A stretch of DNA of 64,000 bases, taken from positions 2,276,501 to 2,340,500 of the forward strand of contig NW_018344260.1 of assembly GCF_002099425.1 (NCBI RefSeq), read 5' to 3'. Below the pieces are notes generated by a model. That model ran no database searches and was not told where the DNA came from. It saw only the letters and a list, made by a program, of their open reading frames with translations. Both the position numbers and the translations under genes were made by a program. Positions 32,873 to 44,545 of this stretch are shown in pieces. Within the stretch, counting starts at the first letter, position 1. Each line of letters opens with the position of its first letter. The stretch is from Phascolarctos cinereus. Lineage: Eukaryota > Chordata > Mammalia > Diprotodontia > Phascolarctidae.

Positions 32873-34462
32873 CCTTTTTTCTCTCTCCAGAGATTTTGAT
32901 AGTATTTTATTTTTTCCCCCAGTGATGTGTCAAGAAAATTTTTAGCATTCATTTTTACAAGATTTTGAGTTCCAAATCTTTCTCCTTCCCTTCCTCCTTT
33001 CCTCTCTTCTGAAAATGGTAAGCAGTTTGATATAGTTTCTACATGTGCTATCATGTAAAAAATATTTCCATGTTAGTCACAGTTGTGAAAGAAGAAACAG
33101 ATTAAAAAAACCCATAAGAAAGAATAAAGTAAGTGAGAAAAAATATGCTTCGATCTTCATTCAGAGTCCATCAGTTCTTTATCTGGATATGGATAGCATT
33201 TTCCTTCTTGAGTCCTTTGTACTTGTCTTGAATCATTGTGTTGTGGAGAAGAGCTGAGTCATTCATAGTTGATCATCACCCAGTATTGCTGATACTGTAT
33301 ACAATGTTTTCCTGGTTCTGCTCATTTCACTTTGCATTAGTTCATACAAATCTTTCCAGGATTTTCTGAAATCTGCCTATTCATTGTTTCTTATTGCACA
33401 ATAGTATTCCATTACATTTATATACCATAGCTAGTTTAGCCAATCTCCAACTGATGGGCATCACCTCAGTTTCCAATATTTTCCCACCATGAAAAGGGGT
33501 GCTATAAATATTTTTGCACATGTAGGCCCTTCCCCCCTTTTATGATCTTTTTGGAATTCAGACCTAGTAGTGGTATTGCTGGATCAAAGGGTATGCACAG
33601 TATGGTTGCCCTTTGGGCATAGTTCCAAATTGCTCTCCAGAATGGTTGGATCAGTTCACAACTCCACCAATACTGCATCAGTGTCCTCTCCAACATATAA
33701 AAATTTTCCTTTTGTCACATTAGCCAATCTGATAGATGTGAGGTGTTATCTCAGAGTTATTTTAATTTGCATTTCTCTATTCAAAAGTGATTTAGGGCAC
33801 TTCTTCATATGCCTATAGATAGCTTTGATTTCTTCATCTGAAAACTGCCTGTTCATATCCTTTGACCATTTATCAATTGGGGAATGGCTTGTATTCTTGT
33901 AAATTTGACTCAGTTTTCTTTTTTTCTTTTGGCTAGGCAATGGGGTTAAGTGACTTGCCCAAGGTCACACAGCTAGTAAGTGTTATGTGTCTGAGGCTGG
34001 ATTTGAGCTCAGGCCCTCCTGTCTCCAGGGTTGGTGCTCTACCCACTGCACTACCTAGCTGCCCCTCAGTTTTCTATATATTTGAGAAATAAGGCCTTTA
34101 TCAGAGATACTTGCTGTAAAGATTGTTTCCCAGCTTTCTACTTTCCTTCTAATTTCGGTTGCATTGATTTTGTCTATCCTAAGGCTTTTAATTTAATATA
34201 ATCAATTAATTGCTCTCTATCTCTTGTTTGGTCATGGATTCTTCCCCTCCCTGACAAGTAGACTACTCCTTGTTCTTCTAATTTGCTTATGGTATCACCC
34301 TTTATGTCTAAATCTTGTACCCATTTTGACCTTATCTGCTATAAGGTGTGAGATGTTGGTCTATACCTCATTTGTGTCCTATTGTTTTTCAATTTTTCCA
34401 GCAATTTTTGTCAAATAGTGAGTTCTTATCCCAAAAGCTAGGGGTCTTTGGGTTTATCAAAC
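32873..34462 (-). mobile_element. L1 LINE 3' part inside a MIR, carrying its own SINE
   Basis: Reverse marsupial L1: the 3' UTR at left (from about 32890) and ORF2 running to about 34460. It is flanked by a 23-bp target-site duplication with one mismatch (32850-32872 and 34463-34485; it starts ACTGCCTTGAT). The frame is broken at many points. A SINE (33920-34064) was later inserted in it. The insertion order is therefore MIR, then L1, then SINE. Confidence 0.9.
33920..34064 (-). mobile_element. Marsupial SINE inside the L1
   Basis: Reverse SINE with AAGTGACTTGCCCAAGGTCA and CACTACCTAGCTGCCC. CTCAGTTTTCT is duplicated at 33909-33919 and 34065-34075. Confidence 0.88.
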
Positions 34463-34605
34463 ACTGCCTTGATGACTATGTGACTTTGGGCAAACCATTG
34501 TAATCTCTTTGAGAGTCACTTTTCTCATCTATAAACTGAAAGAATTGGCATAGCTGACTTCTAAAGTCTCTTCTAGTTGTAATAGATTATTCTGTAATCC
34601 AATTT
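34463..34605 (+). mobile_element. MIR SINE, right part
   Basis: After the target duplication the MIR resumes with TGACTTTGGGCAAACC and TTTTCTCATCTATAAACTG. Confidence 0.65.
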
Positions 34606-34621
34606 ATTCACTTAAACCACA

Positions 34622-35215
34622 TACAGGTAGTGATGAGGGCCTAAACTTGGGTGGTGGCTATGGAAATAGAGGGGAAAGGATGGATGAAAAAGAATCAGAG
34701 ATGTTTGGGAACTGATTAGATGTGAACAGTGAGGGAGAGGGAAAAATCAAAGCTTACCTGACATTGAAAAGGTGCGACCATAGATAAAAATAGTAGTCAT
34801 AAGGAGAAGAAAGTTTTTGAGGAAAGATCATGAGCTCAGTTTTACACATGATGAGCTTGAGATACTAGTGAGAAATCCAAGTGGAGATGTCCTGTAGGCT
34901 GTTCAGAAGAGAGGCTGGGGCTGGAGACAGGTATTGGGATTGGGATTTATCTTCAAAAGGTAGCATAAAGTTATGTCTCATAAAGGCAATAGTTGAAGTT
35001 AGGGCAGTGATTAAGATTGCAGAGGAAGAAAAGAGGAGACAAGGACAGACCCTTGAGTAATACCCCAAAAAGGAGTCAAGGTGAAGAGAGCAAAGAAGAC
35101 AGAGCAGAGGTGGGGGAAATCAGGGAAGGATATGGTATCTCTGAATTTAAGGGACAAGGGGATTTTTGGCTGTGTCAGAAGTTACAAAGAGGTCAAGGAG
35201 GATGAGGATGGTGAA
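34622..35215 (-). mobile_element. L2 LINE, ORF2 part
   Basis: The plus strand reads as the complement of L2 ORF2: CTCAGTTTTACACATGATGA, CTAGTGAGAAATCCAAGTGG, AGATGTCCTGTAGGC and GTCAAGGAGGATGAGGATG. The minus-strand frame 34865-35068 still shows L2-like pieces ending DISTWISH. It is diverged. Confidence 0.7.
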
Positions 35216-35494
35216 ATATGCTATAACATTTTCTGATGTGCAATTATCTCTTACTGGGAACTGCAATTCCTTTTCTAGGCAGAGGTTCTAGGATCAGAAC
35301 AAGATTCCTGAAAATGTTTGGAAGAAAGAGGGATTTATCTTAGGTCTTAGTAAATTGTACTTATGTTATAAATATAGTTATCATTATCTGCCTCCAAGCA
35401 CTCTACAAGGAGAAGCATGTTTCTCTACATAGAGAAGGGGAGATATTTTCAATACTTCAAGAAGTTCTCCACTGGATACTGATAGAAGTTATAA

Positions 35495-35760
35495 CTGATC
35501 CTCATTCATTCATTCATTTAACAAACATATTAAGAACCTGCTGTGTGCAGAATATTGCATCAAATACTGGGAAAGATACAAAGTTTAAATAAGTCGTAGT
35601 TTCTCTCCTCAATTGAACTTAGTTTGGGCAGAGATTTAACTAGTGATTCAGGTGCTAAGGGCAAACTGGGAAGTGCAGAAGATTGAGGAGAGAAGGAGAT
35701 CTTAGGGAAATGCCTCCTTGGGAAATAAGGCTCTGTGGAGTTAAAGACTCCAGGACATCT
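35495..35760 (-). mobile_element. L2 LINE 3' end
   Basis: Complement of an L2 terminus: TCATTCATTTAACAAACATA, AAGAACCTGCTGTGTGCAGA, then TACTGGGAAAGATACAAAG. Sequence from here to about 36340 is otherwise unremarkable. Confidence 0.65.
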
Positions 35761-36477
35761 CCCCTGTGAGGAAGAGTTGAGACATTCCAAGGCCACTGAT
35801 GAGGAGGCTTCCGTTGGGAGAAGGATTAGGGGAAGGGCCCTAGTAAAAGAGGAGTGTCACCTTTATTATGGTCAAGGTACACATTTCAGTGCTTTTCACC
35901 TCCAGTTAGGAGCAGTCATAGCAAGGAAGGGGTGACATTCCCTAGAGAATCTGACTCATGTCCCCACACTTTCCCATCCCATTGAGGAGTTCAAAGTGGA
36001 TGCAGCTGAAGAAGGCATGGTGGTAACCTACCTCTTCCCTAGGATACAAGAATGTTCCTATGGTACAGCAGGTCAACCAACAGGCCTGGTAGAGGAGGCA
36101 TAGCAACAGCGAGACTATTAGGGGATATTAAGCTATTGAAGGTGAGGGAGCAGAGGTAGTTGTGCTTTGAGTTTGATGAAGGATGAGGTATGACCTGAAG
36201 ACAGCAGAACCACAAGATTAAGCATCCTGGGTCAAAGCCTGTGGTTATGACTCTAAACAGGGGGAATAAGACAATTATACACAGATGATTATAACACATA
36301 ATATCCCATAATAAGTCCATTAGAAAGGTTCAGAACAAAGTTCTTTGCCATGGTAGGGGTAGGGGCTTTGTGGAAGAAAGTAGCTGATTTTGAGTTGGGC
36401 TTTAGAAGATGATCAATAATTCAGCAGAATCATTAGGTATAGGAAATAGCTGAGCAAAGGTCCAGAGGAGGCAGAGC

Positions 36478-36484
36478 GCTCTCT

Positions 36485-36522
<38 letters not shown>
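36478..36522. repeat. (TC)n microsatellite
   Basis: About 22 CT units with one CC interruption. Confidence 0.92.
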
Positions 36523-37365
36523 ACTCTCTGTCATTATTGTGCAGAGTCATGATCACAAGTTGTAGAGGGCCTTAAATGCTGGATAAAGGAGTCTAAATTT
36601 TACTTGGTGGGCAATAGGGAAGTACTGAAGATTTTTGAAGAGTGACTTTATACACAATTTTTATACAAGAACATATGAAAGATTTTTCTGGCAGCAATAT
36701 GAAGGAAGAACAGTTAGAAGCAAAGTGCCTAAAAATAGTGCGAGCTTTCCTATTTGGTGGAAATGATGAAAAAAAAGTTTAAACCTGAACACTGTGGCCT
36801 TAGGCGTCAGGTCACTTGGTTTGTTTCCTTCTTAAGGAGCATGTAGGACCTCTCAACAGAATTGCTACAATTTAAAGTACTTTGAAAGGATCAAGTGCCA
36901 TGTGGGCTAGGTGATAAGCATTAAAAAGGAATTGGAAGCAAACGAATATAACCTAGTATTTGTAGTTAGAACTTGTAATTAATCTTGTAGTTAGAAGAAC
37001 TGGGTTGAACCCTTTGCTGCTTACTATCTGTGAGCTTATGCAACTTGTTTAGCCTCCTGAGGCTTTAGTTTCTTCCTATTTAAAATGAAGGGGGTAGCGA
37101 TAGATAATCCCTAAAGTTACTTCTAGGTCCAAGTCTTTGATCACATGGTCCTATGAATTGTGATTTGGATGTTATTGTTGACCTTTGGAAGAATAGGAGG
37201 CTGGTGGTGATGGTGGTGGGGGTAAGGAAGTGGAAGCATTGAGTGTAGGTGAATAATATTTTCTCAGAAGTTTGCTGGTGAAAGGGAGAATAGTAGGACA
37301 AAATAGAACCTCAAGGAAAGGCTCAAAAACAAAAGGATTTGAGAGATCTAAATATGCCTATGCAA

Positions 37366-37610
37366 ATGCTGTTGTTTGTCCTTCATTCTCAAAGAGGACC
37401 ATGACATCAGGGAGGTGATGCCGTGACATGCAAGTGAATTGGATTTAAGAGAGGGAAGGCGGTGCAAAGTCACCAGCCTCACTTTCTCCTCTGGAGCCAT
37501 CTGGGACCAGTGGCCAGATATAGAGTAGGATGACTGGAGATGGCCCTGGATGCAGTGGGAAGCCTTGGTCTTTTTAAGCTAAGGTCTTTAGCAGGTCTCA
37601 GTTTGACTGA
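37366..37610 (+). mobile_element. Marsupial SINE-like repeat (family not named)
   Basis: GTTGTTTGTCCTTCATTCTC, AAGAGGACCATGACATCAGG and CTGGAGATGGCCCTGGATGC form a text I know as a recurrent marsupial interspersed repeat. It usually ends in a tRNA-SINE-like tail, which is missing here. I cannot name the family. Confidence 0.5.
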
Positions 37611-38511
37611 TGTAGCACCCATTCAGTGATTAAGGCCAGGTAAAAAAATAGGGAGGTATAACAGGAGAAGGAGAAATTGGAAGTGTGTGAGAGATAATTG
37701 ATGATTGTTGGACTAAGGTTCTGCTGGAGATCAAGGACATAGGCAGAGGGATTACCTTTAGTGACAAACAGGTATATCTCTTTAGTATTCAGAAAAAAAG
37801 GTGAATGTGGATAATAATACTGCAAAATTTTGAGGAATGGAAGAATAGAGTTAAATAAGTTCATGTTGGATGATCTTGATCTTAGCAAAGCCGGAGAGAC
37901 TGAGTCACTTAAGTGTTGGGGGTGGGGTGGGGGATGGTTGCAGCCATGAGTAGAAAAAAGTTTGTGATGGTCATTCTGGGGAATGAGATAGAGAATAAGG
38001 GTAAAGTAGGATTGTTAAGCAACACAAAGGGCTCATCTGAGGAAGCAGCACCACATAATAATTTTTTTTTCACCATTTCATAGCCATTGGTATTGCTTTT
38101 TTGAAAATATTATAAACTTCTTGAGGTCTTTTACTGTCTTTTTCTCTTTCCTCAGTGTAGGGCTAGGCACATAATATCGACCACTCAGTAATTGTGGATA
38201 CTTAAAGCTTATAGGTTCCTGGAATGTTAGAACTGGAAGACGTATTTCTTGGATACCATTGGCTCCTTTATTCTTATGAAGAAAGTAAGGCGCAATTAAA
38301 TTATTGATTCCATGACATGATTTTGAAAAGTGCAGTGTGGGATAGATTTACAAAATATAACAAAATGAATTAAATTTAGTTTTATCTTGATAATTTTATG
38401 ACATTCTTTGAAATATGGTGTGACCTACTGGGGATGTGAATAACTGTTTTAGACCCTTAAAAAATAGGATCTAGGATTTGTGGGACAGTCTCAGCTGGGT
38501 TGTTGGGTGCC

Positions 38512-38532
38512 TTCAGCACCATGGACAACAGC
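38512..38532 (+). promoter_or_regulatory. REST/NRSF (RE1)-like element
   Basis: TTCAGCACCATGGACA matches the left and central RE1 consensus (TTCAGCACCACGGACAGCGCC) at 15 of 16 positions. The last five bases match less well (ACAGC). It is about 12 kb past the presumed 3' end of PHF24, a neuronal gene. Motif only. Confidence 0.5.
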
Positions 38533-38598
38533 TCCCCAAAGCATCTGCAGTAGGGACTTTTTACCCCCCAGTGTTTCTTTTTTAAAATTTTATTTTTG

Positions 38599-38745
38599 GG
38601 GCAGCTAGGTGGCACACTGGATAGAGCACCGGTGCTGAAGTGAGGAGGACCTGAGTTCAAATACAGCCTCAGACCAAACACTTGACACTTACTAGCTGTG
38701 TGACCCTGGGCAAGTCACATAACCCCAACTGCCTAATTAAAAAAA
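38599..38745 (+). mobile_element. Marsupial tRNA-type SINE
   Basis: GGGGCAGCTAGGTGGCACAC head, TGTGTGACCCTGGGCAAGTC and an A-rich end. It is inserted near the 3' end of the L1. Confidence 0.88.
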
Positions 38746-39586
38746 ATATTTTCAAATTATGGACTAAAATAAGCATTTCCATAACTTAGTACAATAAAAA
38801 AGATGATTGTATATGAAACTGCAAATCTACTATGCACAATTTGCTGTTCCTTTTGAATATACAACAAAATCATCATGTAAATTTCTTTTTTTTCTTCCCT
38901 CTCCCCACCCCAACCTAGAGATGGCTACCATGAGACACAAATAGGTATATATGTAAAACTATTCTATACATACTTCTATTTATAAGTTCTTTCTCTAGCT
39001 GCAGATAGCAACTTTATATGTCCTTTATAATTAACTTGGGCATTGATAGTAGTCAAAATAACTTATTCTCTCAAAGTTGTTCTTAAAAACAATATTTCTA
39101 TTACTATATATGGTGTTCTCTTAGTTCTGCTTATTTCGCTCTTCATTATTTTGTCCAAGTCTTTCCATGTTTTTCTAAAATCATTGAGCTCATCATTTTT
39201 TGTAGCATAGTAGTATTCCATCACAATCATATACTACAACTTGCTCAGACATTCCCAAATTGATGGATATCCCTGCAATTTCTAGTTTTTGCTGCCACAA
39301 AGAGAGCTGCTACAATCACTTTAGAACATATATGTAATTTTCCTTTTCCCCTAATCATCTTCAGAAATAGAACGAGTAGTGGTATTGCTGGGTCAAAGGG
39401 TATAAGTAGTTTAATAACTCTTTGGGCATAATTCCAGATTGCTCTCCAAAATGGTTGGATCAGTTCACGATTCCACCAACAATGAATTAGTGTCCTAATT
39501 TTTTCACATCCCCTCCAATGTTTGTCACTTTTCCCTTCTATCATTAGCCAATCTGATAGGTGTAAAATGATATCAAGGTTGTTTTA

Positions 39587-39735
39587 GGGGCAGCTAGGTG
39601 GCTCAGTGGATAGAGCTCTGGCCTTGGAGTCAGGAGGACTTGAATTCAAATCTGGTCTCAGACACATAACACTCACTATCTGTGTGACCCTGGGTATCAC
39701 TTAGCCCCATTGCCTAAAAAGAAAACAAAAAAAGC
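39587..39735 (+). mobile_element. Marsupial tRNA-type SINE
   Basis: GGGGCAGCTAGGTGGCTCAG head and an A-rich tail. The flanks AGGTTGTTTTA and AGCTTGTGTTA look like a worn 11-bp target duplication. It interrupts the L1 at a point where the L1 text is continuous across it. Confidence 0.88.
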
Positions 39736-40429
39736 TTGTGTTAATTTGCATTGCTCTAATAATTAATGATTTAGAGCATTTTTTCATATGACTATAAATT
39801 GTTTTGATTTCTTCATTGGAAGACTGCTCGTTCATATCCTTTGACCATTTATCAATTGGGGAATGACTCATATTCTTATAGATTTAAAAAAGTTCTTTAT
39901 ATATATATTAAATATGATAAACTGTCTATAAACTTCCCCCACCCAAAAAAATTTTCTGTTTCCTTCTGATCTTGGCTACATTTGTCTTATTTGTACAAAA
40001 ATTTTTCTATTTAGTATAATAGAAATAATCCATTTTACATCTAACTTTGTTCTCTATCTCTTATTTATTCACAAATTGTTTGCCTAACTATAAGTCTAAT
40101 AAGTAATACATTCCATGTTCTTCTAATTTTCTTGTAAAATCTCTCTTTATATCTAAGTCATGTATCCATTTTGACCTTATCTTGGTAAATGGCATAAGAT
40201 ATTATTCTATGCCCAGTTTCTGCCATATTGCTTTCCAGTTTTCCCAACAATTTTTTACCAAATAATGAATTCTTGTCCCAAAATCTTAATTCTTTAAACT
40301 TATCAAATAAAAGATTATTATGTTTATTTGCTTCTGTAAATTATACGTTTACTCTAGTCTATTAATCTAATTTACTATTACTTAACTAGTACGATAGTTT
40401 TCATAATTACTGCTATCTCGGTGTTTCAA

Positions 40430-43320
40430 GAAAAAAAATGTGAAAACTATATAGGAAACAGGTTAAAAAACATTTTTATAACAAATATGGAATAATGGAA
40501 AGAAGGAAATATAGTCTAGGAAACAGATAAATCTTCCTTGGACATTATTGATTATTAATGATTCTTCAAAATAACACAAGTACTTTTCAATTTTGCCTTG
40601 TAATAGAGTGTATATGATTGCTTATATGGTGTCTCTCCATATGGAGGATGCTAGAGAGATGCTTCTAGGGACAATAGTGATGGCAGGTAAAGAAAGTGCC
40701 TTAGAGAAACTGGGTCATGTTTAATTATTCTATAACTTCTTCTAGTTGTTCAGCCATGTAAAAAATGGAAAGCTCACTGATTGGCTTTGAATGTATTAAA
40801 AATGAAAGGCATTTTAGCTTTGAATATCTCTGCTTTTTTCTTTATTTGCTTTATTTGCATCTGGGCAAACAAGGTGACTCTTTTACTCTTACAAAGCCAA
40901 TGAGAGACTATGCTATGTAGGAAAAAACTTCAGAGTTTTCTTCATCTATGAAGTCCTGAGAAATAAATGGCACCAAGACATGTGTCCTCTTTGGCCTGTT
41001 TATACATATTTGTCCTTTCCAGATGAACGGTGAGGATTGGGATCTGATCAGGATTGGGAAAGCAAGTTATAGGAATTCAGGAGTTGTAATCCAAGCTGCA
41101 GCCATCCCAGCAATAATGCCCAGTGGAGCAAAGGACAATCTTTGGTAGTGATCTTCAGGTTTCCCAGGCCAGAAGAAGGATTTATCTGGCAACAGTCCCA
41201 GAGATGAGCTTGGTGGCATCAGTTCTATGTAGTAACTGAACTCAATTTGGAGCCTAATCTTACCCTAGGGGCTCAGAGAGTGAATGGAGATTATGTGCTG
41301 GAGGTGGCAAGGGAAATGTTTATATCTTTGTTCTTGCTAATACTTTAAATTAAATAGCCCTTTGTAAAGACCAAATGATGCTGTCATAAAATAGAAGCCA
41401 ACCACTAGTTTCCTAACTAATTGGAGGAAATATAGCTGGTGGGGGCTTGAGTCAAAGGCAGTAGAGCAAAGAGATACTCCTTATATTTCTTAGGGTAACC
41501 TGGAACCAAGAAAAACTATGTAGCTAGATAATACATGAGAGAGCTATTTTATGTTTGCAAGTTACAAATGACCTTAAATACATTAAAGAGGATTACTGAA
41601 ACCTGTTCTTCACTAAAATCCTATTCTAATACCGTATATTAGCAATAATGTGATCCTGTATTCTTGAAGGATATGCTACTGGAATGCAAGAGTTGACAAA
41701 GGCTACCAAGCTAAAAAGGTTTCAAATATTGCCCTGGTGATGGCTTGAGTATCTCTCCTCCAATACTAAAGGTGAGCTAACTTCATCTATAACCGGAAGG
41801 TTGGCTACAAAGGGCTTTCTTTCTTTCTTTCTTTCTTTTTTTCATTTGTGCCACAGCAACTCATAAAACTATCTTCTAAGGTAGTCAGAGGTTTGAAATA
41901 TGCCACTGTGGACAGAGAATCCATGCACTTGAAATCATGGCTCTGAAATATTTAATTAACTATTGAAACTCTTACAAAGTCACTTCCTTATGTTTCATCC
42001 TGCCTCTACAAGGAAGACTGTAACACATTGTGTAGTTAAAACTCTTTGTGGAGAAAGGTCTACTTACTTTTTAAAAAGTTACAATAATATCCTTTCTTCT
42101 TTGATTTATGTTAAAGAAACAAAGAATGACACTGAGTTGATGTAGACTATGGGATTTGATGGAAATATTCTTTTAAATGGATATGTTTCCATTTCTTCCT
42201 GCCAGCTAATGTTGTTAAGAAAGATCAAGTTAAGGCAAAACAGTAGCATGTTGAAAGCTGGTTAATATTTCATCTGTGTAAGGTGGAGAAAATGTAGCCA
42301 GCATAATGTTCTATGTAAAAGTATTGATCCCTATATTGAAACTTATAGTAGGCATTAATATGAGGGCAAAACCAAGGTTAGCTGTCAAACTTTAAACATG
42401 AAACAGTATACATTTACAAAACTTTAGTTAGCCCAAAGACTTATCAGAAGAAATGAAATTCTTCATGACACCTTATAATAAGTTCAAGTGTCAGAATACC
42501 AAAAATTAAGAGGAATGTGAGAAAATATTTGATTGAAATCTACTACTAAATAAAAATATAGATTACATAGTAGCTATAATTCCTAAGTGCAATTCTTTAA
42601 AACTTACAAATTACTTTTTTTAACTCCTGCTTAACCTTCCTTCATATTATGATAACATCTGTTTTAAATCACAAAATAAATGCCAAAGTACAATAATAAA
42701 ATTCAAAATAGTGTTAAACTGAGTTATACATACACATAGCTTCAATATTCCTGGTGATTAAAATATTTCTAGTCAAGTTTAGCAGTTGCAAAATGTATTA
42801 AGCATTGTTTAGAAAATAAAGATGATCTTTTTCTTATAAATAAAAATATAGAGGAACAGACACTTTATAAATATTTCTACTGCAAAACAAATCTCTTTAA
42901 ATGTTTATTGCAAATAAGGCATTTGTAGATATCTAAATGATAATGATTGTATAATTGGATATTTTTAAATCACTCAATAGAAAAGGCAATTCTGCAAAAC
43001 AAAATTGGTTTGGAGGTTTAGTCTTGGTAAAAATAAAATCACAATCTGCATTTCCCACTCTGCTATCAGAACCAATGAAAAATATTCTGCCAAATTGCTC
43101 TTATGTAACTTCTCTTATTCTTGAAGAGGAGTAGTAGAATGAAATGACTACCCACTCTGTCAATGATATAAATATATAAGAGGATAATGGAATTATAGAA
43201 ATTGAAGAGACCTAAAAATTTACATCATCCAATTTATATGTGATGGGGAAATCCCTTGTACAAACTCTCTAAAAAGTGTTAATCTGGCTTTTGCTTGAAC
43301 ACCTCAAGTGATCTGAAAGT
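40430..43320. other. AT-rich intergenic stretch without recognised repeats
   Basis: Nearly 2.9 kb with no SINE or LINE that I can recognise apart from a short TTTC run (41816-41842). A-T content is high and frames are short. The 60-codon frame at 41963 has no family features. Confidence 0.5.
41816..41842. repeat. (TTTC)n microsatellite
   Basis: About six TTTC units. Confidence 0.9.
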
Positions 43321-43329
43321 CATCAGTTA

Positions 43330-44545
43330 ACCAATATACAAACATTTTAAGCACCTGCTGCATGCTAGGCACTGTGCATGGTACTTAGGACACAAAGAAA
43401 AAAGCAAATAAATCCCTGCATTCAAGGAGATTGCATTCGATTAGGGAATGGAAAAAAAATACATGTAAAAGCATGCACAGAAGAAATACGCATAATAAGT
43501 AAAAAATAAAAACTTTTGAAAGATCAGTAACATATAATAAGGGTACAAAGAAAATTTGGGGCCAAATAATAAAGAGCTTTAAACACTTCTCCCATAAAAG
43601 TGTTTCTAGCTTATCCTAAAGATAATAGAAAGCCACTGAAGATTCTTGAGAAAGGGAATTGGTACTGATCAGAAGTGGCTTAAGGTAAAGTGCACTAAAA
43701 GTTGTATGTAGGATAGAGATAACTGTGTTAGAGAGATTAATTTGGAGGTGAATGTAATTGTCCAGGCAAGAAGCAATAAAGGCATGAATTAAGGTTGTGA
43801 CTATCAGTAAAGCAAGTGGGTTAGATGAAATAAACATTGGAGAGGTAGAAATAGAAAATTTTGGTAACTGGGTATGTGAGGTGGAGAAAGAGATAATAAA
43901 GAGTTAAGAATAACAATGAGTTAGTTTATATACCTAGAAGGCTAGGGGGATAATAGTTCCCTTGACAAAAATAGGGAAATTTAGTAGAGAGTGGCTCTTG
44001 AAGGAAAGATAATGAGTTCTAATTTGGATATAGTAAGTTTGAGATATTTCAAGGACATACAGCTCAAAATCTCCAACAAGTAGTTGTTGGTGTAGGACTC
44101 AGGCTCAGGAGAGACAGGGATTTGGATATGTACCTTTCTGAGTACTCTGCATAGAGTTGATAACTGAACTTATTGGAAATTATTAGGTCATTCAGAGAAC
44201 ATGTAGAAAGAAATGAAAAGAAGGTACCAGATATAACCTTGGAGTATACCCTCAATTAGGAAGTATGATATCAATAACAAACAAGAAAAGAAAAAGGAGC
44301 AGCCATACAGATAGGATGAAAACCAAGAGAGAACAATGTTATGAAAATCTAGACAGGAGAGAGAACTGAGGAGAGGATAGATAACAGTGGTAAATACAGC
44401 AGAAGGATTGAGCAGGATGAGGAATGAGCAAAGCCTATTAAATTTGAAAGTTAAGAAATCTTTGGTAACTGTGGAGAGAGTAGTTTCAGGAGCCTAATAA
44501 GGTCTAAAGCCAGGCTGTGGATTATTTTGAAGATTAAGAAAAAAG
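43330..44545 (-). mobile_element. L2 LINE, long diverged 3' part
   Basis: Complement of L2: TTTAAGCACCTGCTGCATGC and ACTTAGGACACAAAGAAAAA at the 3' end, TGAATGTAATTGTCCAGGCA in the middle, then ORF2 complement such as AGTTCTAATTTGGATATAGT. It reaches the start of the HAL1-like element. Confidence 0.7.

Larger units (their letters stand above)
36345..37900 (-). mobile_element. L2 LINE, long diverged copy
   Basis: Pieces in L2 reverse order: TTGTAGAGGGCCTTAAATGC (about 36560), TTTTTGAAGAGTGACTTT (about 36630), and ORF2 complement at about 37610-37900. It is interrupted by a TC microsatellite (36478-36522) and by another repeat (37366-37610). Boundaries are approximate. Confidence 0.5.
38578..40425 (-). 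mobile_element. L1 LINE (older subfamily), 3' part with two SINE insertions
   Basis: Reverse L1 3' UTR and ORF2. The minus-strand frame 39245-39544 keeps IHCWWNRELIQPFWRAIWNY and a following PFDPAIPLL block. The 3' UTR differs clearly from the other L1 copies here, pointing to an older subfamily. SINEs lie at 38599-38745 and 39587-39735. ORF2 is broken. Confidence 0.8.
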
